Positions 17,217-26,690 of a stretch of DNA of 64,000 nt are shown here, one piece after another. The position numbers and the translations under genes are program-made. The notes under the pieces are model-generated. The model had not been told where the DNA came from. It searched no databases and was given only the letters and a program-made list of their open reading frames with translations. Source of the DNA: Candidatus Propionivibrio dominans (GTDB lineage Bacteria; Pseudomonadota; Gammaproteobacteria; Burkholderiales; Rhodocyclaceae); assembly GCA_016709335.1 (NCBI GenBank), contig JADJNC010000067.1, forward strand, positions 62,001 to 126,000, in the 5' to 3' direction. Position 1 is the stretch's first letter. Every line of letters starts with the position of its first letter.

Positions 17217-18121
17217 TCATCAGTCCGTGTCTGGTCCGGTTTTTCCATCGCGTCGGCGACAAAACCAAGTATCTCGCCGGTGTGACAATGAAACCCCGAG
17301 TAATCCTCGTGCTCGCCTGCGACCAGTAGCAGGTGGGTGAGTTCGTTACCTGATCCGGCGAGGATCAGATGCGCGTCTTCAACCGGCACCGTCGTATCCT
17401 CTCGACCGTGCGCCAGCAATACCGGGCAGGTGATTTTCCGGATGGTGTTTTGCGGTGCAATGTCGGTAAAGCGGTGTCCGATCACGCGCTGCACGTAACG
17501 TAGGGTGTACCAGCCGAAAGGCACGAAAGGTATTGATCTGGCAGCCAGATAGCGGCGCATGACCCCTTCCGGATGGGCGAAGGACGCCAGGCTGACGACA
17601 GCCGCCACGTCGCGGCGCCGCGAGGCCAGCAGCAACGCCGCCGCCGCTCCAAGCGAATGGCCGATCAGACCAATCCTGCCGGGATCGGTTTCCGGTTGTT
17701 GCTGCAGCCAGTCGAGGGCGCTTTCGAGATCTTCGGCGAAGCGCGGCAGTGAGGAAAAGCTGTCGCTGTCACTGGCACCATGGTTGCGCGCGTCTATGAA
17801 AAACAGGGCATAGCCGGCCCGATAGAAAGGGTCGGCCAAGGGTAGCATCATCTCGCTGTTGCCTCCCCAGCCATGCAGGACAACCAGCGTTGGTGCAAAC
17901 TGGCGGATGGCAGGAACAAACCAGCCGTGTACATGTTTGTTGTTGGCCGTTGGCAGGCGAACATTCCGGAACGGCAGACCGCTGTCTGATGGATCCGTCC
18001 TGGAGCGGATGCGCGGCGCGCGCAGACCAATCCGGATCATCGCGTTGAGCGCCAGCATGGCCAGCGTAGCGCCGCTGACCAGCGCGATCAAGGAGTGGAT
18101 AGCGGATCCGGGGAAAACCAT
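17180..18121 (-). CDS. membrane-anchored alpha/beta hydrolase
   Basis: A 313-residue serine hydrolase. An N-terminal hydrophobic segment (about 7-28) suggests membrane anchoring. The oxyanion-hole region is VVLHGWGGN, the nucleophile elbow is GHSLG, the acid is probably in LAHGREDTTVP and the histidine in AGEHEDY. It resembles the dienelactone hydrolase/peptidase S9-like group of unknown substrate. The C-terminal 12 residues are encoded antisense to the end of grxD. The downstream carboxymuconolactone decarboxylase-like gene is on the same strand, upstream in transcription. Confidence 0.82.
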   Translation of the reverse strand: MVFPGSAIHSLIALVSGATLAMLALNAMIRIGLRAPRIRSRTDPSDSGLPFRNVRLPTANNKHVHGWFVPAIRQFAPTLVVLHGWGGNSEMMLPLADPFYRAGYALFFIDARNHGASDSDSFSSLPRFAEDLESALDWLQQQPETDPGRIGLIGHSLGAAAALLLASRRRDVAAVVSLASFAHPEGVMRRYLAARSIPFVPFGWYTLRYVQRVIGHRFTDIAPQNTIRKITCPVLLAHGREDTTVPVEDAHLILAGSGNELTHLLLVAGEHEDYSGFHCHTGEILGFVADAMEKPDQTRTDDQSGTAMPSSNF

Positions 18122-18144
18122 TTTCCTGTCGGCCTGATGCTTTG

Positions 18145-18498
18145 CTATGTCGCTTTGCCGACGGCGAATTCTTCGTAGGCACGTACCGCCTCGGCAGCGT
18201 ACATGAGCGACGGACCGCCGCCCATGTAAGTGCAGACGCCCAGCGTTTCCATCAATTGCTCGCGACTGACGCCCAGGCGGATCAGCGCCTTGACGTGGAA
18301 ACCGATACAGGCGTCGCAGCGGCTGGCAACACCGATGGCCAGGGCGATCAGCTCCTTGTCGAGCGCGGAAAGCGCGCCGGACGCCAGTGCCGCCTTGGAC
18401 AGGGCATTGAAACCCTGCATCGTGTCCGGGATTTCCTTGCGCAAGGTGCCCAGTGTCTTGGCGACGTCACTGGTGATCGTGGTGAAAGACTTGCTCAT
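18145..18498 (-). CDS. carboxymuconolactone decarboxylase / AhpD-like protein
   Basis: A 117-residue helical protein of the CMD/AhpD superfamily. The CxxC site with following His (RCDACIGFH, about 60-68) is the thiol active site of AhpD-like peroxidase partners. The flanking LIALAIGVASRC and LGVSREQLMETLGVCTYMGGGP are family-typical. A GGAAAAG ribosome site precedes ATG 18498. It is probably co-transcribed with the hydrolase gene 23 bases downstream. Its substrate is unknown. Confidence 0.85.
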   Translation of the reverse strand: MSKSFTTITSDVAKTLGTLRKEIPDTMQGFNALSKAALASGALSALDKELIALAIGVASRCDACIGFHVKALIRLGVSREQLMETLGVCTYMGGGPSLMYAAEAVRAYEEFAVGKAT

Positions 18499-18619
18499 GA
18501 CTTTTCCTTTGTTTAATAGATTAGCAATTGCTAATTTAACATACGCGTGTCAATTTCCAAAGTGGAACAATGTGCCGGGCGCATGAACTGAGAGCGTGTG
18601 AAAAATTGCTTTAACACCC

Positions 18620-18715
18620 ACCGCAGAGGCGCAAAGTGGCAAAGGTGACGCAAAGAATGCGCAAGTAAACAATGTGTTAACTTTGCGATTTCTTTGAACC
18701 TTTGCGCCGCTGCGC
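18620..18715. repeat. imperfect inverted repeat of CAAAG-type units
   Basis: The left arm holds GCGCAAAG, GGCAAAGG and ACGCAAAG units; the right arm holds their complements CTTTGCG, CTTTGAA and CTTTGCGC. The two arms can form a long imperfect hairpin. The rest of 18499-18852 shows no gene. Repeats of this kind are scattered through many proteobacterial genomes. Confidence 0.5.
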
Positions 18716-18852
18716 TTGATTTTTGATTTTTTCACAGTCTTTGCGGCGCCAGGGGCGGAGTTGAATGTACGCTTAGCTTATGCGTTGATGAGGGTTCGCA
18801 AGATGGGTACTTGTGTGAAAATAGGCTCTGCTGTTCAAAGTCTGGAGGCGGT

Positions 18853-19341
18853 ATGCAGAATGATTTTTCAGCCCTGTCCCGCATGGCGCTGGTCGGCATC
18901 ACGGCACTTCTCTCTGCCTGTGCCGGTTACAGCGGCAGCAACCTGAAGCCGGGCATTGCAACTCTGCCTGAGGTCGTGGCCTCGATGGGTGAGCCGGCAA
19001 TGCGCTGGAAAGATCCCGATGGGCGCGAGCAACTGGCCTATCCGCGCGGCCCGGCCGGCACCCAGACCTTCATGGTGTTCATCGGTGCGGATGGCCGGCT
19101 GGAGCGGATCGAGGCTGTTCTGGACATGGAGCACTTTGCACGCATCGAACCCGGCAAGAGTGATCAATCGTCCGTGCTGCGTCTGCTCGGGCCGTCAGCG
19201 CCACTGCGGACGCAGTATTACCGGTTGAGCAACGAACTCGCCTGGGAATGGCGTTTCTGCGACGGCGGCAGCCGCCTGGCCTTTTCGATGTCATGTTCGA
19301 CGCCAGCACCGGCCTGTGCGCACAACCTACCAGCGCCCTGA
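18853..19341 (+). CDS. BamE-like lipoprotein, probable frameshift near C-terminus
   Basis: A 162-residue lipoprotein; the signal peptide ends in LLSAC (Cys at about residue 24). The mature part contains a BamE/SmpA-like pattern: GIATLPEVVASMGEPAMRWKD with DGREQLAYPRGPAGTQTFMVFIG, then a second unit FARIEPGKSDQSSVLRLLGPS. After LAWEWRFCDGGSRLAF the frame ends in an atypical Cys/Pro-rich tail, whereas the +1 frame from the TTTT at 19282-19285 encodes FDVMFDASTGL, the expected ending, and stays open to about 19391. A one-base indel, real or technical, is likely. Confidence 0.75.
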   Translation: MQNDFSALSRMALVGITALLSACAGYSGSNLKPGIATLPEVVASMGEPAMRWKDPDGREQLAYPRGPAGTQTFMVFIGADGRLERIEAVLDMEHFARIEPGKSDQSSVLRLLGPSAPLRTQYYRLSNELAWEWRFCDGGSRLAFSMSCSTPAPACAHNLPAP

Positions 19342-19387
19342 TGACTCAGGTCGGGATGGTTCGCCACCTTTCTGTGGCCACTGACGG

Positions 19388-20674
19388 CTAGAATGCTGCC
19401 AGCCGGGCGTTGGCGAGTTCCAGGCGACTGGACAGAACATCAAGGAAGGATTGGTAGAAGTGCATACGGCAGGACTCTGACGCCTGCAGCAAGGACTCGC
19501 CCTTGATCGTGAGAATTTTCGATTGCGTCAGCGCGACGACATCAGCACCACGGGTCTGTTTCCTTTTCCGGATGACTGCCATTTCGCCAAAGCAATCGCC
19601 GGTGGTCAGCAGGTTTAGAATCCGGCCATTCTTGGTGACCTTCAGTTCGCCCTCGGCAAGGAAGCAGAAGAAATCACCGGGGTCTCCGTCGTGCATGATC
19701 GCCTCATCGGGAGCAATGCTGCTCCAGCGCGAGAACAGCAGCACTTCCCAGATCTCGGCGTCGGAGAAGTCGCCGAAAAATGGTAACCCGCGCAGGGTGT
19801 CGAACTTCTCTGATTCGGAAAAATCACGAGCGGGTGCCTTCAACTGCTTGTTGCGGAAAGCCTGTGCCAGATCGTGCGCGAAATCTTCCCAGTTCTGGTA
19901 ACGATCCTTTGTCTCCTTGCACATGGCGCGGGTAACAATGCTGTCCAGCACGTCAGGAATTTTGCTGCGCAGAATTGAAGGCCTGGTGGGCTCGGTATTG
20001 ATGATCTGGTAAATGATGTTGTAGTTGGTACTGGCCTGAAAGGGGAGTTGGCCAGTAAGCAACTGATACATCACCACGCCGAGCGAATAAATATCGGTCT
20101 GGTGGTCGAGCGGTAACTCCCTGACCTGTTGCGGCGACATGTAGGCGGGTGAGCCGATACCCGAAACCTGGGTACGTTCCGGGTTCTCGATAATGGCCGC
20201 ACCAAAGTCGGAGATTTTGATGTCTCCGGAGTTCGGGTTGCTGCCGACAAAGAGGATGTTGGCCGGCTTGATGTCGCGATGTGTAATGCCGATGTGGTAG
20301 GCAAAATCTAGGGCCCGGGAGCACTTGAAAATAATTTCGACAACACGCTCGATGGGCAACAGGTTGTCCGCTGTGGTGAAATCTTCAAGCGTACCGCCCG
20401 GCACGTATTCCATCACGATATAGCAGAGATCTTCGGCAACCACCGCGTCGAAGATCTGCACGATATGCGGGTGTAACAGCTTGCCGACCAGCGAGGCCTC
20501 GTTGAGAAACAGGTGCGTGTATAGTTTTCCGCGTACCGGATTCTTCAGGATTTCCGGAAAGGCGACCTTGATCGCCACCTCGCGCTGCGTGAATGGGTCA
20601 TTACCCAGATAGACCGTCGCCGTTGCGCCGCGGCCAAGCTCGCGAACCAGCTCGTATTTGCCGATCTTATCCAT
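19388..20674 (-). CDS. Ser/Thr protein kinase with C-terminal cyclic-nucleotide-binding domain
   Basis: A 428-residue soluble protein. Residues about 7-270 are a Hanks-type kinase: glycine loop ELGRGATATVYLG, lysine in VAIKV, catalytic loop HRDIKPANILF, and DFGAAI for magnesium binding. Residues about 295-425 are a cNMP-binding domain with EGELKVTKNGRILNLLTTGDCFGEMAVI, including the phosphate-cassette-like GEMA. No membrane segment separates them, so cyclic nucleotide or another ligand could gate kinase activity directly. The gene stands next to argH on the same strand with no evident functional link. Confidence 0.9.
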   Translation of the reverse strand: MDKIGKYELVRELGRGATATVYLGNDPFTQREVAIKVAFPEILKNPVRGKLYTHLFLNEASLVGKLLHPHIVQIFDAVVAEDLCYIVMEYVPGGTLEDFTTADNLLPIERVVEIIFKCSRALDFAYHIGITHRDIKPANILFVGSNPNSGDIKISDFGAAIIENPERTQVSGIGSPAYMSPQQVRELPLDHQTDIYSLGVVMYQLLTGQLPFQASTNYNIIYQIINTEPTRPSILRSKIPDVLDSIVTRAMCKETKDRYQNWEDFAHDLAQAFRNKQLKAPARDFSESEKFDTLRGLPFFGDFSDAEIWEVLLFSRWSSIAPDEAIMHDGDPGDFFCFLAEGELKVTKNGRILNLLTTGDCFGEMAVIRKRKQTRGADVVALTQSKILTIKGESLLQASESCRMHFYQSFLDVLSSRLELANARLAAF

Positions 20675-20698
20675 GCTGAAGCGCTGGGGCCATAGCCT

Positions 20699-22105
20699 TC
20701 ACCGACGACTCCAGGCGCGCTCGATGGCGGCACGTACCTGCCCGGGGGCCGTACCGCCGATATGGTTACGTGCGGCCAGCGAACCCTCGACCGTAAGCAC
20801 GGCAAAGATGTCGTCGCCAATGAGCGGAGAAAAGCCTTGCAGTTCGGCCAGCGAAAGTTGCGGCAGGTCGATACCGAGTTCCTCGGCACGACGCACGGCC
20901 AGCCCGACCGCCTCATGCGCATCGCGGAAAGGCAGACCCTTGCGCGTCAGGTAATCGGCCAGATCGGTGGCCGTGGCAAAGCCCTGGCGCAGCGCATCGC
21001 GCATGTTGTCCGGGCAGACCGTGATGCCGGTAATCATGTCGGCATAGATACGCAGCGTATCGGTCACCGTGTCGACGCAGTCGAATAGCGGTTCCTTGTC
21101 TTCCTGATTGTCCTTGTTATAGGCCAGCGGCTGCCCCTTCATCAGCGTCAGCAGTGCCGTCAGGTGGCCGAAAACACGGCCGGTCTTACCGCGCGCCAGT
21201 TCGGGCACGTCCGGATTTTTCTTTTGCGGCATGATCGAGCTGCCGGTGCAGAAGCGGTCGGCAATCTTCACGAAAGCGAAGCGCGGGTTCATCCAAAGCA
21301 CCAGTTCTTCGGACATGCGTGAGAAGTGCATCATCAGCAGGGCGCTGGCGGCGCAGAATTCGATGGCGAAATCGCGATCGGAAACGGCGTCGAGCGAGTT
21401 TTCACACAGGCCCTCGAAACCGAGTTCGGCGGCGACAAAATCACGGTCAATCGGGTAGCTCGTTCCGGCCAGCGCTGCCGCGCCGAGCGGCAGTCGGTTG
21501 GTGCGCCGGCGTACCTCGGCAAAGCGTTCGGCATCGCGACGCGACATCTCGAACCAGGCCAGCAGGTGATGGCCGAAGGTGATCGGCTGCGCGACCTGCA
21601 AGTGGGTGAAGCCCGGCATCGGTGTCGCCGCTTCGCGTTCGGCGAGTTCGAGCAGATTGCTCTGAAACTGCCCGAGCAAGACGAGAATGTCGTCAATCGA
21701 GTCGCGCAGGAAGAGCCGGATGTCGACCGCCACCTGATCGTTGCGCGAACGGCCGGTGTGCAGTCGCTTGCCGGCATCGCCGACGAGCGTGGTCAGGCGC
21801 TTTTCGATGTTGAGATGAACGTCTTCGAGGTCAAGCGACCAGACAAAGGCACCTGCTTCGATTTCGCTGACGATCTGCGCCATTCCGCGCTGAATGTCGG
21901 CGAGATCTTCGGGCGCAATGATGCCTTGTCGGGCGAGCATGCGGGCGTGCGCCAGCGAAGCGCGAATGTCCTGTCGCCACATGCGCCGGTCGAAGCTCAC
22001 CGAAGCCGTATAGCGCTTGACGAGATCGGACATCGGTTCGCTGAAGCGGGCGGCCCAGGTATATTGTGCAGATTGTGTCGGCGAAGAAGGTTGCGCTGGG
22101 TTCAT
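20699..22105 (-). CDS. argH: argininosuccinate lyase
   Basis: A 468-residue enzyme of the fumarase/aspartase superfamily that splits argininosuccinate into arginine and fumarate, the last step of arginine synthesis. The signature [19 protein letters not shown] and the upstream [16 protein letters not shown] and [18 protein letters not shown] are intact. ATG 22105 ([10 protein letters not shown]) gives the family-typical N-terminus. It is divergent from the AlgZ-like sensor gene with about 60 bases between them. Confidence 0.96.
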   Translation of the reverse strand: MNPAQPSSPTQSAQYTWAARFSEPMSDLVKRYTASVSFDRRMWRQDIRASLAHARMLARQGIIAPEDLADIQRGMAQIVSEIEAGAFVWSLDLEDVHLNIEKRLTTLVGDAGKRLHTGRSRNDQVAVDIRLFLRDSIDDILVLLGQFQSNLLELAEREAATPMPGFTHLQVAQPITFGHHLLAWFEMSRRDAERFAEVRRRTNRLPLGAAALAGTSYPIDRDFVAAELGFEGLCENSLDAVSDRDFAIEFCAASALLMMHFSRMSEELVLWMNPRFAFVKIADRFCTGSSIMPQKKNPDVPELARGKTGRVFGHLTALLTLMKGQPLAYNKDNQEDKEPLFDCVDTVTDTLRIYADMITGITVCPDNMRDALRQGFATATDLADYLTRKGLPFRDAHEAVGLAVRRAEELGIDLPQLSLAELQGFSPLIGDDIFAVLTVEGSLAARNHIGGTAPGQVRAAIERAWSRR

Positions 22106-22168
22106 GATGAAAGCAAGTTCGTGGGCTAGAATGGCATATGGAACCCTGACAGGCACCACGACCACCAT

Positions 22169-23206
22169 ATGCCAAGTATAAAGCAAAACCCGGCGCGCCT
22201 GCGGCCGCTGCCGGACTTCCGTAATTTCGGTGTCATGCTGCGCATCCTGCTCGGCGTGAACCTGATCGCCCTGGCGGCGGCGCTGGTGCAGAGCACGGGA
22301 ATCGGCGACTGGATGCAGCGCTATGTCGATATGGCTGCCTGGGTGCAGCCCTTGCTGCTTTTCAACCTGGCGTTGCTGGCGCTGCTGGATACGGTGTTAC
22401 GACGTTTGTGGCCGTCGATCGGGCAGGCCGTGGTGATCCTTCTGGCGGCTGTTTCGTCCGCCCTGCTGCTCGATTTCTGGCGCTTCATGGGAATCGATGA
22501 TGGCGGCTGGCCGCGCCTGGCACGTGCCGCATTGTTGGGCGGGCTGCTGGCCGGTACCCTGCTGCTGTATTTTGCCTTGCGCGCCAGGGCCTTTTCACCG
22601 GCACTGGCCGAGGCGCGTCTGCAGGCGCTGACCGCCCGCATTCGCCCGCATTTCCTGTTCAACAGCCTGAACGCCGTACTCTCCCTGATCCGTTCCGAAC
22701 CCAGGCGCGCCGAAACAGCGCTTGAGGAACTGGCTGAGCTGTTTCGCGCACTGATGCGCGATCACCGCGATCTGTTGCCGCTCGCCGACGAGATCGCCCT
22801 GTGTCGCCAGTATCTCAATCTGGAAAAGCTGCGCCTGGGTGATCGGCTCAACGTCGAGTGGGAAATCGCCGCCGTACCCGCCGATCTCAAGGTGCCGCCA
22901 CTGATGCTGCAGCCCTTGCTGGAAAATGCCGTATATCATGGCATCGAACCCTCAGGCGAGGCCGGTACGGTGCGCATCTGCTTTACCCGGAACGCCGACG
23001 AACTGCATATCGATCTGGCCAATCCGTGCCCCGGACGGAACGCAGGGCAGGGCGGCAACCACATGGCGCTGGCCAACATCCGTGAGCGACTGGCACTGTA
23101 TTATGATCTCGAGGCGCGTCTGGAAACCAACGAGGTGACCCTCGCCAATGGTCTGCAAGAGTACCGCGTACATATCGTTTTACCTTGCCGGAGCCCTGAT
23201 CCGTGA
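22169..23206 (+). CDS. LytS/AlgZ-like sensor histidine kinase
   Basis: A 345-residue inner-membrane kinase. About four to five hydrophobic helices occupy residues 22-145. The His_kinase domain has the phospho-acceptor histidine in [19 protein letters not shown] (about residue 160), followed by an ATPase domain with [14 protein letters not shown]. This is the AlgZ/FimS type, missing classical DHp boxes. It overlaps the response regulator start by four bases (GTGA). No good ribosome site is seen for ATG 22169. AlgZ/AlgR pairs control alginate, pili and biofilm genes in Pseudomonas; the regulon here is unknown. Confidence 0.85.
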   Translation: MPSIKQNPARLRPLPDFRNFGVMLRILLGVNLIALAAALVQSTGIGDWMQRYVDMAAWVQPLLLFNLALLALLDTVLRRLWPSIGQAVVILLAAVSSALLLDFWRFMGIDDGGWPRLARAALLGGLLAGTLLLYFALRARAFSPALAEARLQALTARIRPHFLFNSLNAVLSLIRSEPRRAETALEELAELFRALMRDHRDLLPLADEIALCRQYLNLEKLRLGDRLNVEWEIAAVPADLKVPPLMLQPLLENAVYHGIEPSGEAGTVRICFTRNADELHIDLANPCPGRNAGQGGNHMALANIRERLALYYDLEARLETNEVTLANGLQEYRVHIVLPCRSPDP

Positions 23207-23970
23207 AGACACTTTCCGTGATGATTGTTGACGACGAGGCACCTGCGCGCCAGCGTCTGCGCGATCTGCTTGCCGACGTGGCGCTCGAGGTGCCGAACGC
23301 CGTGGTCGCCGAGGCGGCCAACGGACTGCTGGCGATAGCGGCCATTGAGGGACTGGCCGTTGATGTGGCACTGGTCGATATCCGCATGCCGAAGATGGAC
23401 GGCATCGAACTGGCCCGGCACCTCGCCCAGCTCGAACATCCTCCCGTCATCATCTTCGTTACGGCCTTTGACGCTTATGCGGTACAGGCGTTCGAACTCA
23501 ACGCCATCGACTATCTGGTCAAGCCGGTGCGCGCGCAGCGGCTGGCGGCGGCCTTGCATAAAGTCCACTACAGCCGGCCGCCTGTTGTTCCGCAGGTTCT
23601 GGCGCAAATCCAGCAAGGCGCACGCACGCACCTCTCCTGCCACGAACGGGGTCGGCTGCTGCTGATACCGCTGCCGGAAATCCTCTACCTCAAGGCCGAC
23701 CTCAAATACGTGACGGCACGCACTGCCAGCCGGGAATACCTGCTCGACGAATCTCTGACGCATCTTGAGCAGGAGTTCTCCGAGCGTTTCATACGGCTGC
23801 ACCGCAGCGTGCTGGTCGCCAGGGAGGCGATTGCCGGCTTTGAGAAAAGCGCCACCGACGATGCCGAGACACAGTGGCAGGCGCTGCTGCGCGGCATCCC
23901 GGAGAAACTCCCGGTCAGCCGTCGACAGTGGCCGCTGGTCAAATCCTACGCCAGGCAGTGCAGTTCCTGA
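23203..23970 (+). CDS. algR: LytTR response regulator (AlgR-like)
   Basis: A 255-residue response regulator. The receiver domain carries the acidic pair in MIVDDEAPARQRL and the phospho-acceptor Asp59 in VALVDIRMPKMDG; the switch Lys lies in DYLVKPVRAQRL. The C-terminal LytTR DNA-binding domain is around ILYLKADLKYVTARTASREYLL through FIRLHRSVLVAREAI. It starts with GTG overlapping the stop of the sensor gene, so the two are translated together. Confidence 0.88.
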   Translation: MKTLSVMIVDDEAPARQRLRDLLADVALEVPNAVVAEAANGLLAIAAIEGLAVDVALVDIRMPKMDGIELARHLAQLEHPPVIIFVTAFDAYAVQAFELNAIDYLVKPVRAQRLAAALHKVHYSRPPVVPQVLAQIQQGARTHLSCHERGRLLLIPLPEILYLKADLKYVTARTASREYLLDESLTHLEQEFSERFIRLHRSVLVAREAIAGFEKSATDDAETQWQALLRGIPEKLPVSRRQWPLVKSYARQCSS

Positions 23971-23972
23971 GC

Positions 23973-24482
23973 ATGGCCGGCGCTATTGACGAACCTGTTC
24001 TCGACGAGCAACTGCGGCACCGGTTGGCGCTCATCGCCGACAGCTTCCTGCGCCTGACCGGGCAGCCGCTGCTCGACGACCCCACCCCTGAACGCCTGTG
24101 GAACGCGCCACGCGTGATCGTCGCGCATGGCAGCGAGGCCGATCCGGTATTCTTCTACGGCAACCGGCTGGCGCTTGAGGTCTTTGCCATGGACTTTGCC
24201 GCCTTTACCCGACTGCCTTCACGCTATTCGGCCGAGCCTCTGGAGCGTGAGGAACGGGCGCGATTGCTCGAACGAGTCAGTCGTGACGGATTTATCGACG
24301 ATTATGCGGGAGTGCGCATCTCGGCGAGTGGCCAGCGCTTTCGTATCGAGCAGGCGGTGGTGTGGAACCTGATTGACGAGAAGGGCGCGTGTCATGGTCA
24401 GGCGGCGACCTTTGATCGCTGGCAGATGATTCATGCTGGTTTATCCTCACGAAATATTGCACAATCAAACCCTCGGGATTGA
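23973..24482 (+). CDS. MEKHLA-domain protein
   Basis: A 169-residue PAS-like MEKHLA-domain protein. The segments WNAPRVIVAHGSEADPVFFYGNRLALEVFAMDF, LPSRYSAEPLEREERARLLERV and GFIDDYAGVRISASGQRFRIEQAVVWNLID (read in parts) are the family pattern. Its biochemical function is unknown. It begins two bases after the AlgR-like regulator gene, so it belongs to that operon and may modulate or sense a ligand for it. ATG 23973 is chosen from this spacing. Confidence 0.78.
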   Translation: MAGAIDEPVLDEQLRHRLALIADSFLRLTGQPLLDDPTPERLWNAPRVIVAHGSEADPVFFYGNRLALEVFAMDFAAFTRLPSRYSAEPLEREERARLLERVSRDGFIDDYAGVRISASGQRFRIEQAVVWNLIDEKGACHGQAATFDRWQMIHAGLSSRNIAQSNPRD

Positions 24483-24640
24483 GGGGATGAAGGTGCAGGA
24501 TAATCCGTGGTGCCGCAGCAGGCGATTCCTCCGCGTAGCAGCTTCGTCCAACCATGCTCAAGAACTGGCAGACAAATTTTCATGCTAAGCTCAGCCAGCG
24601 TTTGCAGGACTGGAAACCCACTTAATATCAAGGAGGCAAT

Positions 24641-25528
24641 ATGGCGCACGTAACCGTTCGGTATCAGATGTTTGTTCCTGCAGGTCATCATCGTCAACCT
24701 AGAAACGCGGATGCACTATTGAATTTAGCACCCGAAGCAGGCGGCGATGTTCTCAATCCTGGCAGTTATACTCCCCCCTTCTTCCCACAACTTCCCTACA
24801 CCTTGGGCGCTGGCAGCGGGTTAGCGCAATTGATGTTTTGGAGTGTGACCGATGGCGTCACGGGGGAAGTTCTTTCTCCTGCACCGATCACCCAGACAGT
24901 AGGGTCGTTGCCGCTACAAATTGGCGCATGGTATTTCCCGATCAGTGGGCCTGGGGTTGGTAATGGCACCGCGATCATTGTCGATGCGTTCTCCGCCAAG
25001 TTGGGAGGTTTTATTGATGACACCTTTGTTGATGTCACCAGTCATCCCGCATTAACCGCGAACGCGAATATAGTCGGCGTGGTGCCAACTACAGTAGCCG
25101 AAGTGTTGAAGGCGAAGAGCAATGTTGTGTCTACGACAGAACCTTTCGACCAATGGATCATGAATAGTCAACCGCAAACAGTGGGCGTTAGCTCACTCAA
25201 TGTTGCCAAAGGCACCAATGGTATTGCGATCGCCATCTATGAGAACAATAAGGCGTCAAGGCCACCTCGCTTCGGTGGATGGTCTGAATACAATCCTCTC
25301 TGGTGGTTAGAAACGCATGGTGGCTTAACCGATCCAAATCCACCCGAGTGGCTGCGACAAATAAGCCCCTTGTTCTCGCTGGCCCGCGCGGCCAAGGGTT
25401 TGTCTTCTGAGTTGCAAGTTCAGGCACTTGAATTGAGCTTGAAACAATTGACTAGCGTCACTGCTGCAGTGAAGGCTGAAATCCGCGCTGTGCAGGTGGC
25501 CAAGCCAATTAAGAAGAAAACCAAGTAA
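24641..25528 (+). CDS. orphan protein of unknown function in an AT-richer island
   Basis: A 295-residue protein without signal peptide or clear membrane segment. It begins MAHVTVRYQMFVPAGHH and contains beta-like Gly/Thr/Val-rich segments (about 60-150), a Pro/Trp-rich region (GGWSEYNPLWWLETHGG, about 212-228) and a Lys-rich tail (KPIKKKTK). No family is recognised. The codons are clearly richer in A and T than in the neighbours, which suggests transfer. A strong AAGGAGG ribosome site and a strong downstream terminator indicate an expressed single gene. IS91-type debris lies about 700 bases downstream. Confidence 0.7.
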   Translation: MAHVTVRYQMFVPAGHHRQPRNADALLNLAPEAGGDVLNPGSYTPPFFPQLPYTLGAGSGLAQLMFWSVTDGVTGEVLSPAPITQTVGSLPLQIGAWYFPISGPGVGNGTAIIVDAFSAKLGGFIDDTFVDVTSHPALTANANIVGVVPTTVAEVLKAKSNVVSTTEPFDQWIMNSQPQTVGVSSLNVAKGTNGIAIAIYENNKASRPPRFGGWSEYNPLWWLETHGGLTDPNPPEWLRQISPLFSLARAAKGLSSELQVQALELSLKQLTSVTAAVKAEIRAVQVAKPIKKKTK

Positions 25529-25543
25529 CTTAAAAGGCAAGAA

Positions 25544-25587
25544 GTTAGGAGCCGAACCTGGGAAGGGTTTGGTTCCTAACTTTTGTT
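25544..25587. terminator. strong rho-independent terminator, probably bidirectional
   Basis: A 15-bp stem (GTTAGGAGCCGAACC with GGTTTGGTTCCTAAC, two G-U pairs) has a 7-base loop and is followed by TTTTGTTG. On the other strand a T-rich stretch also follows, and a minus-strand reading frame ends at 25605. It ends the orphan gene 16 bases after its stop. Confidence 0.85.
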
Positions 25588-25604
25588 GCCGTTGTGAACA
25601 GTTA

Positions 25605-26062
25605 TTACAGCACGCCAACATTGGTTCCTTTCAGCAACCAAACAAACTGCACGCAGACATGGCTGTGCATGTCATTAACCAAACTACTGACGTCAACGTC
25701 TGCGCCGACCAAAATCGACAACTCTTCATCTTTGTCGAACGATTCATTGGTACTGCGATCCCATAGGTACACAGGTTCCAGTTCAGGAATAAGACCTTGG
25801 TCATCGCTACCATCGGATTGCAGTGTTTCCGTAAATAGAATTTAGGCAGGTAAATGACCTCTCAATTGCCTCTTGCTACGATAATCTTCAGGTTAATGGT
25901 GACTGTTGCATTGCCGGAAGAAAGACCGAATTTGTCCTGCAGAGACAGCGTTGCATAATTAGAGCGGCACTGTAGTTCAGCCGCAATGTACAAGCGACCT
26001 GTGCGCGGCATAGTGTAAGGAATGCCGCAGGCGGTTTGAGCATCAACGGATAGGAAGTTCAA
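25605..26062 (-). pseudogene. remnants of one or two AT-richer genes
   Basis: Two protein-like stretches lie on the minus strand. The upstream one (25862-26062) reads CGIPYTMPRTGRLYIAAEL and ends NLKIIVARGN; no ATG is present, only TTG. The downstream one (25605 to about 25838) is in another frame, reads LIPELEPVYLWDRSTNESF and DKDEELSILVGADVDVSSL, lacks a normal start, and stops just before the bidirectional terminator. They may be a broken single gene or two gene ends. No family is recognised. The base composition resembles the orphan gene next to it. Confidence 0.45.
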
Positions 26063-26163
26063 CCACCTTCCCGGAAGTATCTCCGCACCTTCCGCCTTTC
26101 GTTTTCAGGGTAACAGACACGAACGCGCCCGTCGGGCAGCTTCAGAAGCCCGCCTTCGCCACG

Positions 26164-26690
26164 TCACCACGCAATGCGCTGATCGAACTCGTACTCCGGC
26201 AGGGGTCGGATCAGCAAGTCATCGCCACACTGCCGGCGGCTTCCGGCAGCGGCGGGTCTCTGGCCGGGGCGACGCGCGGCAGATCGACAGGTCCCCAGAT
26301 GGGTGAGTATCTCCCGGAACGCTTCGCCTTCGTCGGCGCGGGGGCGGTATTGTTGCCGGGATTCGGTCGAGCAGTTGGTGCGGGGTGAGCAGCACGCTGA
26401 CTTTGCCACACGGGCCGGGTTTCTTGCTTTCGTAGACGAAATGTCCTGGCTCGAGTTGACGCCGCCGTTCCTGGGCAAAGGCTGGTTGGGCGGACCCCAG
26501 GAGTACTTCCTCGGTACAGCTTCGCTGCACCTTCGGGGCGCAGTAGCGCAGGAGGCGTTCCAGTCCTTGCCGGTCATCGATGCTCACCGGTGTCAGCATG
26601 CCATCGTCGCCCCTGGTCCAGCGTAGCGATTCATGCTTAATCGCGTTCCAGCGTGTTCCAGCGTTGCATGATCGGTTGGCGTCGGGTAGC
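26164..26690 (-). mobile_element. degraded IS91-type transposase C-terminal fragment
   Basis: Read across frames, the minus strand resembles the end of IS91-family (Y2) transposases: DDRQGLERLLRYCA, then YESKKPGPCGKVSVLLTPHQLLDRI, an IPPPRRRRR block, ILTHLGTCRSAARRPGQR (equivalent to the usual VLAPNAPLRAAV), and the terminal PEYEFDQRIAW before a stop at 26164. Several frame changes show it is inactive. The short stretch 26059-26163 after it (LPDGRVRVCYPENERRKVRR) reads like the end of another interrupted gene. No terminal sequence of the element was identified, and 26690-26886 shows nothing clear. Confidence 0.65.

Noticed and set aside
18620..18715. CRISPR-like repeats
   Set aside because: Units are short, degenerate and arranged as an inverted repeat without regular spacers.
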